Shown here: in pieces, positions 13,301 through 21,801 of the stretch
Layout of the letters: each line of letters begins with the position of its first letter
Position numbering within the stretch: the first letter of the stretch is position 1
Source: Ciona intestinalis
Taxonomy: Eukaryota; Chordata; Ascidiacea; Phlebobranchia; Cionidae
Direction: 5' to 3'
Length of the DNA: 64,000 bases
NCBI RefSeq assembly: GCF_000224145.3
Contig: NC_020174.2
Coordinates: 2,277,056-2,341,055, forward strand
Position numbers and translations under genes: made by a program
The notes under the pieces: generated by a model
Database searches by the model: none
What the model saw: the letters and a program-made list of their open reading frames with translations, nothing else
What the model was told of the DNA's origin: nothing

Positions 13301-15848
13301 AACGACTATCGACTCAATCAACTGAAAACAATAATAAGCAAGCGAAAGGGGCCAGGTAAATAATTATACCGATACGCAATTACCTATATACTTAAATTTA
13401 CATTTATACTTATGGTAATGTAGGGTTGGTACCGTTAGCACCTATACCCCATATTTCCTGATCGTGTTTTTTACAACTAACAACGCTCCTTTAGAGTCAC
13501 TGGCCTACGGTTATATAACTCTGTAAAGAAGAGAATAAAACATGTCCCATCTTACCCCAACCTACCATATTATATCAACTCGTATATGTTTTAATAACAG
13601 GAAGCCATCAGATATCAGTTTAAATTTTCCTCTTCACGTGTCTTCGGGTCCGATGTTAATGACGTCACGACAAGACCCTGCAACGTACAATGTGACGTCA
13701 TCAATGATCAGACCACCGTCTTTGCTCACAACGTTTTCAACTGAAGGAAAGGTAAAAACACACTCACTTAATGATTTGTATTGTAGTAGGGTGGGGTAAG
13801 ATGTGAAAAATTAGATATGTGGCAACTCGTAGCCGGTATGAGTTGTACAAAAACACGAAATGTTACACTTAACTATAATTGCTTTAAGCCGACACTAATA
13901 GGTTGTCTAAATTGTCATTCGTGCAGAAACACAATCACCCAAAAAGTTACATACATTGTAACTTAGAAGCGAACACGAGGTGTATGAAAAAGAACACCCG
14001 TGTTATAATGACTGTAGTTCCCCCTCCACTCGAGGAACATTCAATCATTCATTAAAATATATATGTTTATTTCAGATTGCACAGCCAAGACTGCATGGTC
14101 TTCTACCACACATAACATCACATACGGATGGAGACAGTGGGCGTGGTGACAGCGACCCGGATACTGGAAGTTACGATGTTGTAAAAGATATTGGTAAGCT
14201 GCATTTGAATCTATAGTCAATTTAAAAAAAATACAGTAGCCTTTACTAACATTTGAATGAATGTAACTTACTTATATTAGGAATTGTTCAAAAATCTGGC
14301 CTAAATCAAGGTCCGAAAAGGACATCACCCACATAAAATATAAACTTGTTTTATTTTCGCGTGGAGGAAAATGACAGTCAATATAACACGGGTGTTCTGT
14401 TTCATATATAGTAGGTTAGGGGAAGATGGGACACCTTTTCATTCTATTTTCTCGTCCCATTTGGTAGTAAACAAAGAATATTCAAAGAATTATGAAACCG
14501 TATCTTCACGACTTTCATGTACCGTTGTTAATTGTATAAAACACTATCAGGATATTTAGATTTTACGTGCTAAAAGTGTCCCATCTTCTCCCATCCTACT
14601 ATACATCTCGTGCTCGCTTATGAGTTACCATGTATTTATGTAATTTTGTAAGTGATTTTTTTTGTATGGGTGATAATTCGGACAACCCATTTGTGACCAC
14701 TGGGTTAGAGCAATTAAACTATGGATAAAATTTCGCGATATATTTATATCCGCAAATTTTAAAATGACTATTGCTCTAATTTCTAATAAGAAAATATTTT
14801 CAGATTATCTTCCATCTTATTCTTACGTCAACCCCGATTCTCAAAGCAAAAACATGAAAGCAGTGGTGTCTAATGGTATGGGCTCTCGGTGTACCGATGA
14901 TTGCAACAAATACGGACACAGTGATGCATGCTGGATGCCTTCGCCAACTAAAGGTAAATTGTACAGCATTAAGAAATATAGAGTTAAATGGATAATATTT
15001 GCACATCATTTTTTTATATCTTAATCTTGTTTTTTAAAAGGTAACAATCCTATTTTAGGGTCCTGGCAATATGGTTGTATATAGCTTTGTAGATTACCTT
15101 TTTTATTTCCAAATGAGATTATAAAAGAGAGTTAATACATAGAACATCTTACACTAATCTACTATAATTCAAGTGTTTTGTCTGTATAGAATACAAAAGT
15201 GCGTTTTATATTTGCTGTCGTTCAGATTGATATTTTTTTTAAACTTTTTTAGGTCAATATTACGCAAGTGCAGATAACGAAGTTTCACGAAGCTCATGTT
15301 ACACTCAACCCACGTTCACCCAAGCGAATAGTGACATCGACTTCCAACGCGAATACAACCGAGTTCTTGAAACCATAGAGGAAACCACTCCTGTGCTCGA
15401 GTCGACCATCGGCTATGAATATGAACCGGAGGTTATGCGGCAAAACGTGCGCCGTTCCATCTGTCTATCTCGTCTTGCATCAGAGTCACGCTTGCTATCA
15501 CAGTCCAGTGAGCCCGAGGTCTACCACAGCGGGGTTCTAAGCAGACAGTACGGTCTTTGGACAGACGAATACCAGAAGCCAATCGGCGTTCGACCGAATT
15601 CACTCTCAGCATCTCCAGCGCCGTCTACCGGCCCCGCGAGTTCCCATTTATCCGGCAACTCGTCTTGTCCATCAACTGTTTTTACACATTGCGATACGGA
15701 CAGTAAGACCTCGTCTAATATTGTTGCCCCCAAACCCCATTACCTATCCATGACTTCCCGAGCGTCGACATTACCTTGCGAAAACAACCCCAACATGAAA
15801 GAAACTCAACAAATTATCAGCGACATCGACCAATTACTTTCAGAATAA
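7318..15848 (+). CDS. Delta-type protocadherin, 17 coding exons, about 1,178 aa
   Basis: Calcium-dependent homophilic cell-adhesion receptor of the plasma membrane. Coding exons: 7318-7435, 7658-7899, 8166-8343, 8660-8773, 9107-9449, 9676-9821, 10230-10476, 10707-10884, 11129-11269, 11612-11782, 12116-12316, 12624-12857, 13147-13355, 13601-13751, 14076-14193, 14804-14953, 15253-15848. The start follows a splice acceptor and opens a signal peptide (MNIIVITFAVTLLSIF). Cadherin linkers are INDINDNLPKF, VTDSNDHSPVF, VDDDNDNAPVI, LDENDHTPVF and VSDVNDNRPLF, so about six EC repeats precede a transmembrane helix near residues 741-764. The cytoplasmic tail carries SGRGDSD (912-918) and a C-x3-C-x-x-x-GHSDACWMP motif (960-976), which are conserved motifs of vertebrate delta-1 protocadherins. 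Most introns hold one TIR element. Vertebrate protocadherin ectodomains are usually encoded by one giant exon, whereas this one is heavily split. Confidence 0.93.
7535..7650 (+). repeat. tRNA-headed SINE, 3' half
   Basis: It matches the SINE tail: GTGGTAACTAGTAAGC, then CACGAGGTGTATGAAACAG and AACACCCGTGTTATAACGAC. It lies in protocadherin intron 1. Confidence 0.75.
8400..8650 (+). repeat. SINE tail, partly duplicated, with ATTC repeats
   Basis: The body is GTAACTCGTAAGAGGGTACG with the TTATAACGACTGTCG segment present twice. ATTCATTT simple-repeat tails follow each copy. It lies in protocadherin intron 3. Confidence 0.75.
8871..9036 (+). repeat. TIR element (MITE), subfamily B, in protocadherin intron 4
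   Basis: The left end is TAGTATAGGGTCGGGTAAGA and the right end is TTTTACCCCACAGTCTTA. The internal GCTAGTAAACTGAGATCATT and GTTGATAATTTTTAAAAACA segments match the consensus body. Confidence 0.8.
9465..9628 (+). repeat. AT-rich degenerate simple repeat in protocadherin intron 5
   Basis: Tandem variants of ATTAAAATAAA and ATGTTAAAA fill most of the intron. Confidence 0.7.
10012..10176 (+). repeat. TIR element (MITE), 3' truncated, intron 6
   Basis: The left end is GGTAGGGTGGGGTAAGGTGG and the body matches. The copy fades out after CACGATCGGGAAATATGG, without a right terminus. Confidence 0.75.
10499..10665 (+). repeat. TIR element (MITE), 3' truncated, intron 7
   Basis: The left end is GTAGAGTGGGGAAGATGG, followed by the CTTGTCCCATTTGGTGGTAA body. 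No right terminus is visible. Confidence 0.75.
11349..11545 (-). repeat. TIR element (MITE) in intron 9
   Basis: Reverse orientation: it begins TAGTACTGTAGGGTAAGACG and ends GTCCCATCTTACCCCATCC. Confidence 0.85.
11802..12061 (-). repeat. TIR element (MITE) with doubled end motif, intron 10
   Basis: Two terminal motifs stand in tandem (TGTGGGGGAAACTGGGACA, then CCGTGGGGCAAGATAGGAG). The body and the terminus TGTCCCATCTCACCCCAGCC follow. Confidence 0.8.
12363..12553 (-). repeat. TIR element (MITE) in intron 11
   Basis: It begins AATACTGTGGGGTAAGATGG and ends ACCATCTTACCCCAATCTAC. Confidence 0.85.
12892..13015 (+). repeat. TIR element (MITE) fragment, intron 12
   Basis: The left end is GGTGGGGTAGGATTACC. 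The body reaches AACGTTGTTAATT and then stops. Confidence 0.65.
13018..13135 (-). repeat. Copies of the GACTGACGATGCC repeat, intron 12
   Basis: Two reverse copies of a motif read GAGACTGACGATGCCGTTAA and GGACTGACGATGCCATTTAG on the minus strand. The same family occurs near 30210, 33830-34016 and 49200-49360. Confidence 0.6.
13418..13570 (-). repeat. TIR element (MITE) in intron 13
   Basis: It begins near TAGGGTTGGTACCGTTAGC and ends GTCCCATCTTACCCCAACC. The internal part is shortened. Confidence 0.8.
13783..14060 (+). repeat. TIR-element left end followed by SINE, intron 14
   Basis: 13783-13805 is an isolated MITE terminus (GTAGTAGGGTGGGGTAAGAT). From about 13885 a SINE follows, with GGTTGTCTAAATTGTCATTC, a CACGAGGTGTATG block, AACACCCGTGTTATAATGAC and an ATTC-rich tail. 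Confidence 0.7.
14250..14740 (-). repeat. SINE interrupted by a TIR element, intron 15
   Basis: Reverse-strand SINE. Its 3' half lies at 14265-14408 (ATAACACGGGTGTTCTGTTT) and its middle at 14604-14740 (TCGTGCTCGCTTATGAGTTA, ACCACTGGGTTAGAGCAATT). A complete MITE sits between the two parts. Confidence 0.8.
14409..14603 (+). repeat. TIR element (MITE), subfamily A, nested in a SINE
   Basis: It begins TAGTAGGTTAGGGGAAGATG and ends GTCCCATCTTCTCCCATCC. It splits the SINE at the TCATA/CATCTCGTGC junction, which is consistent with insertion at TA. Confidence 0.88.
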
Positions 15849-16559
15849 AACACCATCAAAAATAGTTTCCTGTATTCTGTCTTTTCATTCTTTAATTTCG
15901 CTTATAACTCCAATATAGGTCTCCTGTCATTTTTTTGCGAACCAACGTTTCAGTGTCCTACTCCCAGGTCAGGTTCATCGCGGCTCTATACGTATAGGTG
16001 AAGTGAAGTCCTACAGCTTCACACGGCATATGAAGGAAGATTTAGGCCAGAGTTGGGATATTTCACCTTTTCACAATTGTTACGTTTATTTCTTCTTTTG
16101 GAAGTGCCTGTAACGAAGATATTATTGTCTGATGCTTTTTCACGTTATTTTTGCGCTTTCTTTCTTAACAACATACTGTGAAAAATTCTTCAGTATTTCT
16201 ATAAAAAAACAACAAAAATATTTCAAAATTGCTGCGTATGAATCAAATAAATGCAGTATTACAGAAACCCGCTTCGTTTTAAGTTTTGCAAACATTGCAA
16301 TTGTCAGTTATAATGACGTATGTGTGACGTCACAATACGTTCCGCGCCGCTCCCGCTGCGCATGAACTCGCGTGACCTATGGGCTAATTTTGTTCCGACA
16401 GACTACCCGGAAAAAACTTGATTAAAATAATGCTCAGTCAAAATTAGGAAATCTCCATCTTCCCTATATGCAGCATCATATGAATATTGTACGTGCGATC
16501 AATGGACAGTGATATAGCGACTGCGAGTATGAATTGAAAGGGTAAAGTAAATTGAAAGG

Positions 16560-19500
16560 ATGGATGGAGTCGTGATTGCAGTGCTATCTATCAGTTTGAT
16601 TCTCTTGTTTTTAGTGAAGACGTTGATTCTCATCTTATTGCACAGGTTCATATTTTTGCATTATTCTGTGTGTTTGGATACGATCATAACTGTTTTTGCA
16701 CTACAACAGTAGTATATAGTAGGGTGGGGTAAGATGAGTCATGCATTTATTCTATTTTCTTGTCCCGTTTGGTAATAAATAAACAACATTTAAACAAATA
16801 TATAACCGTAGCTCCACGTCTTTATACGAACGTTCTTAGTTGTTAAAAACACGATCGGGAAATATGGGATTTAAGTGCTAACAATATTCTTGTTTTCCTA
16901 ACATTAGTATATGCTGTATTCGTTTAAAATAAGTTAGGTATTTGAAACTTTGCATTCTGTGTTATAGTTTCGCTGTGTTAAACCGTGCGCGCTTTTGGCA
17001 AGCAAGAACACAAATAATAATAATTACTTGTCGCGTGCACGCCTAAAACATATAATTACTTTTGCTTAGTTCGGACTCTCCGCTCATTCATGATTAGTGT
17101 TAGGTTAAAAGACGTGTGTTTAAAAAGACTTGTAAAAAGATGTGTAAGTAGAATAAAGTGATAGGTTTCGAGTTCCACAGATAGGGTTCGAGATCATTTT
17201 AAACTTTTGTTTCATAACGATAATCTAAATTTGTAAAAGTTACAATTAAAACTTTTTTGTAGGTCAACTATTTTGAAATGTTGTCAAAACAAACCAGAAG
17301 TACAAAGAGTTCAAGTTGATCGGGTTAAAGTTAACGCCATTAATGCGTGGGAGGAAAAAGTGTCGCCACAGCCGATTAAAGTATCCCAAATTTTCTCTGT
17401 TTGCGAAAAGGAATCGCTAAGTGTTCGAGGTGAAGATGAGATATCTGAGAGCGATTTGGAAACTTTAAGTTTTGTTGAAAATGAGAGAATTGCTGAAGCC
17501 GCAGCGAAGAAGGAATTAGAAGAAAGTGAAATTAGAAGGTAACCAGCTGGTGAAACTTTCAAGGCCTATATACGACACTAAACTTCGTTTGGGAAATCGC
17601 TTCTGTAATCGTAAAAAACGACGTATAAAAAGCACTCTAGAAAGCTCGAGCACACTTGAGCAGTTGGAAAGTTTTAGTGCACTAACAGAGCGCTTATAAC
17701 CGTAGTGGAAAATATAATATAGTAAGGTGGGGTAAAATGGGACATGTTTTCATTTTATTTTCTCGTCCCACTTGGTAGTTAACAATTTTTAGAGAATTAA
17801 ATACCCGTATTGTCACGAATCTAAAAACGTTGTCAACACGATTAGGAAGTATAAAATATAGGTGCTAACGGTATCCCATCTTACCCCACAGTACTATGTG
17901 CTGTTAAGGCTGTTTGGTACAATAAGAGATACAGCGGTAATGTAGTATGGCTGAATAAATATTAGTATCCGTGATGCATCACTCAAGAATGCGTCAGTTT
18001 TATGATGAAGTTCATGACATCTTACTAGAGATAGGTGCATCTCCGTAAGTGTATTGATAAATGAAATTTATTTTGTATTTTTTCGGTCACGATAACGAGA
18101 TCGGAAGAGTTACATAAGGGAAAAGACGGGTAGTAACGGTAAAACAACAGTTGTTAAAACACGCCTATGTATAAAACAGAAAAAGAACGTGTTTTATTTA
18201 CTGCAGTGTGGACTTGGAGAGCAAAAGTAACACACATGAAATAAACCCAACCGAAGCTATTTTGACAAATCAGAGCGAAAACAACAAAGAAAAAAGAAAG
18301 AATGGTATCACATTAAGAAAATACTGTAATATTAGAAAAATACTTTATGAATGTTAAACTGTTACATTTCCTATACTTAATACATATAATACTTGGATTA
18401 AAATGGGATACTGTTCGCACCAAAATTTCATATTTCTTAGTAGTGTACTATAACTATAAGTATAATGGTAATATAGACAAACTTCTACAGCAAAATTAAA
18501 TAACACAATTTAATTCAAGAGTTTTAGCTACCTATAGTAGGGTAGTAGAAGATGGGACACCGTTTCCTTTTAATTTCTTATCCCATTTGGTAGTAAACAA
18601 AGATCATTCAAAGAATTACAAAATCGTATCCTCACGATTTCCATAGACCGTTGTTAATTGTTTAAAACACGATCAGGATATTTGGATATAATGTGCAAAA
18701 GGTGTCCCGTCTTTTCCCACCCTACTATGTAACTACAACGAAAAGAAAATCTTGTTTGATAAAATGTTATATACTTTTTGTAGACTTGATCAATGCAATT
18801 ACGAACCGAGACATAGAGAAACTGGAGCGTGCGATTGAGTGGGCGATCTTTGATGGCTATGACGTAGCACTACGAGAAGAAATATATGAAGCGCGAGAAC
18901 GGATGAAGCAGGAAATTAACTTAGGTAGTTGAGTTTCGTTTAACTAGTATTTTATGTTAAAAATTGTGTTCATTATTTTGTGCCAAAAGTTATGTTTAGC
19001 GTAATAGGTTGGGATGAGATGGAACATGATTGAATTTTTTTTTCTCTTGTTATTTAGTAGTAAACAAAAAATATTTACAGAGTTATATAACCGTAGCCCA
19101 GCGACGCTTAACGAGCATTCTTAATTGTTCAAAACTCGATTAGAAAATTTATGATTTTGGTGCTAACAGTATCCCATCTTACCCCACAGTAATATATTTT
19201 TTGTTGGTGTACGTTCGAGTATTGATCAGGATGCTTGGATATTATGTGGTAAAGGTGTCCTATCTTACCCCACAGTACTATTATACTATTTTGTGTTAAA
19301 AATTCGCATTTAGTGTAAAAAAATGTTCAGTACTTTGTCGAAAGTAGTAAGACATTTTGTATTAAAATAATGTTTCATTCGCAGAGCGAATGCGCGAGTC
19401 CGTGAAAAATATGAAACAAAGCGTCATTTCCGAGTTAAGAAGTTACTCCAAGCCCCCAAAAGCTGTTCGTGACGTCATGATGTGTGTGTATCTTCTCTTG

Positions 19501-20285
19501 CAAGTCAGAAAAGAAGATGAAATTAAAGTTCGTAGTGATCGCAAGGTAAAACGTACGTCAAATATTCACATTGTCGATTTTACAGACATGGTTGTCAATA
19601 CAACGTCTAATGAGTCTCGGTGGAAGAAACTGTTTGAAGAGATTGATTGAAACATTTCGAGCTGATGACGTCAGCTGTGACGTCACCGCTCGAGTGAAAG
19701 AACTGCTGGGAAATTATGATTTTCAGCATATTTACGAAGTGAGCGAGGGGGCAGCTGTATTTTATGTTTGGGTGAGAAACGTATTACACAACATAGAGTA
19801 GGGTGGGGGAAGATGGGACACCTTTTCACTATTTTCTGGTCCCATTTGGTAGTAAACAAAGAACATTCAAAGAATTATAAAACAATATCCGCACAACTCT
19901 CATAGACCGTTGTTAATTGTTTAAAACACGATCAGTATAATTGGTTCATTTGTGCGTCCCATCTTCCCCCACCCTACTATACATATTTTATTCACTTTTT
20001 CTCGTCCCGTTTGCTAGTAAACAAAACATGTTTTCAGAAATACAAAACCGAAACCTCGCGACTCCAAAAACGTTGTTAATACACCACTTTTTGTAGTTCT
20101 TGTATTCATTTACATGATAATGTGTGTATGGTATATATGCCTGTCTATATACAACCTATTAGTGACCAAACATTGTTCTCCCTGTAAAATAAAAAACAAA
20201 TCAATCGTTTATATTTCAGATCATGGAAGTTATAGAAGAGGTTGAAGCTTTAAAAGGGGAAGATATTAAATCTGCTACTGACTAA
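16560..20285 (+). CDS. Predicted membrane-anchored protein with a dynein-stalk-like module, 7 exons, 337 aa
   Basis: Exons: 16560-16645, 17263-17538, 18207-18304, 18784-18924, 19385-19545, 19586-19771, 20220-20285; phase is kept throughout. The first exon encodes a hydrophobic helix (about residues 4-27), so an N-terminal membrane anchor is predicted. The middle is acidic and charged, with a helical motif NAITNRDIEKLERAIEWAI. The C-terminal part follows the stalk and microtubule-binding region of dynein heavy chains: SELRSYSKPPKAVRDVMM (217-233), then TWLSIQRLM (255-263), LIETFRADDV (274-283) and VSEGAAVFYVW (306-316). In dynein these positions read like KSPPxxVKLVMEAI, W-x-x-SKRLL, LKxYDKDNI and TAAEGLCKWV. 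No AAA+ module is present. A canonical AATAAA occurs shortly after the stop. The function is unknown. It might tether membranes to microtubules, which is inference. The first exon is the least certain. Confidence 0.72.
16716..16886 (+). repeat. TIR element (MITE), 3' truncated
   Basis: The left end is TAGTAGGGTGGGGTAAGATG. The body continues to GGGATTTAAGTGCTAAC, but the right terminus is absent. Confidence 0.8.
17719..17896 (+). repeat. TIR element (MITE), subfamily B
   Basis: TAGTAAGGTGGGGTAAAATG to ATCTTACCCCACAGTACTAT. Confidence 0.88.
18395..18450 (-). repeat. TIR element (MITE) end fragment
   Basis: AAAATGGGATACTGTTCGC followed by a short piece of body. Confidence 0.5.
18534..18728 (+). 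repeat. TIR element (MITE), subfamily A
   Basis: TAGTAGGGTAGTAGAAGATG to GTCTTTTCCCACCCTACTAT, with a complete body. Confidence 0.88.
19003..19283 (+). repeat. TIR element (MITE), subfamily B, plus an extra right end
   Basis: The full copy at 19003-19193 ends CCCATCTTACCCCACAGTAA. A second right-end fragment (19229-19283) follows and also ends CTTACCCCACAGTACTAT. Confidence 0.8.
19796..20090 (+). repeat. TIR element (MITE), subfamily A, followed by a B-type body fragment
   Basis: 19796-19981 is complete (GAGTAGGGTGGGGGAAGATG to TCCCCCACCCTACTATA). 19982-20090 is the internal part of another copy without ends. Confidence 0.82.
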
Positions 20286-21801
20286 ACGTTACACACTGTA
20301 TCTAAATTAATTTTATTGTGTACATTATTCCTGTTTTGTACTGTATACTGTACTGTACTGTATTAAAATATGCAATAAAATAGTGCTCACCGTACTCTAA
20401 TCTGCGTTCCTACGTCTCTCAATTTTTGTTCTATTACGACGTTACAGTTCCGTTAGGTTACTTGCCAGTTGTACTGCAGTTAAGTTTGTGTGTGCATTTA
20501 GTTTGTCTCTAATAAGGTTCTTATATATTACTATTTGTTTTATATTTAAGTATTTGTTGGTATATAGCAGGGTGGGGCGGATGGGACATCTCTTTCTTCT
20601 AATTTCTTGTCCCATTTGGAAGTAAAGAAAAACATTTAAAGAATTATAAAACCGTATTCACACGACTCTCATACACCGTTGTTAATTGTTTAAAACACGA
20701 TCCGGATATTTGAAAATCAAGTTCTGGTGTCCCATCTTTCCCCACCCTACTACATAACTGCTTGGTTTCACGTAGATCGCTGTTGAACTATGTAGCTGCA
20801 AGTTTGTTCAGGACTTACTTACATCAAGTAGCAACTGATCGTTTCAGTTGTTTACGCGTGTGGGAAGAAACAGTAACTGTACAGATTTGTTGTTACTTAA
20901 AATGCGTGGTTTGTGGGTGGTAGTAGTTTCACATACTCACATGTAAATTTTAATATGTTTTCAAACACTGTTTCCGTTTACTTATATGCGACCTTTTAAG
21001 AACTTAGCTGAGCATATACAATATAAAGATTCAATATTTTCTCTCGGAAGCGGCTTCATTTTAAAATCAGCAGAATGTTTCTGTAAAGTCTTACGTAAAC
21101 ATGACAACTGTCAAAGCCATGATTTAACACAATTCCCAAACTCCAAACAAAAATATCTTTTTAAAACAACACATTTCTGGTTTTATGTTTTATTTACCTA
21201 AATTGTCTCATTAGGTTAAAACAGTCAAAATTATTTTAATTTTGGTGGACTAAATTATATTTGTACTATGCCCGAGCTATCAGGCATGCTATACAATCCT
21301 ACGTCGAATAGGACTTTATAAATTGCTGTGGTCGTACGCCAGTGATGCAGTTTTTATAGACCACTGGTATTAGTTGTATAGGTTCATGCAAATTAGGGTT
21401 TGATTACTAAACATTTTGTTCGAGTCACTTATTGTAGCGTACTCATAGGACGTGACTTCACATCGTAAAGTATAGAATTTAACAAAATGAATCATAGTTT
21501 CAGTCTAATGTTATGCTTGTGTAATTAACTTAACAACTGTGACGTATACAAAACTACTTTTTGTTTTATTTCTTTGAATATAATTTTCAGATAAAACATA
21601 AAAAGATTGTGGTTAATTGAACAGCAGTAGTTAAAAACGTCTTTGGTAAAATTTTGTGCGAATGAAAAAAAACAGCAAAAGAAAGCGTAAATAATAAAGA
21701 ACAAAAGTATTAGAACTAGGAAATTTTCGAAAAGTAAAGTAACATTAAGAAAAACATATTATTAAGCTTTATAATGTCCGCGTTAAATATTCATTTCCAC
21801 T
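20286..21801. other. Gap between convergent genes
   Basis: Polyadenylation-type AATAAA motifs lie just after 20330. A full TIR element lies at 20564-20752. The rest is unassigned AT-rich DNA, with one 71-codon open frame (20986-21201) that has no recognisable domain. Confidence 0.5.
20564..20752 (+). repeat. TIR element (MITE), subfamily A
   Basis: TAGCAGGGTGGGGCGGATGG to CATCTTTCCCCACCCTACTA. Confidence 0.88.

Noticed and set aside
20986-21201. 71-codon open frame between convergent genes
   Set aside because: It has no domain, signal peptide or splice context.
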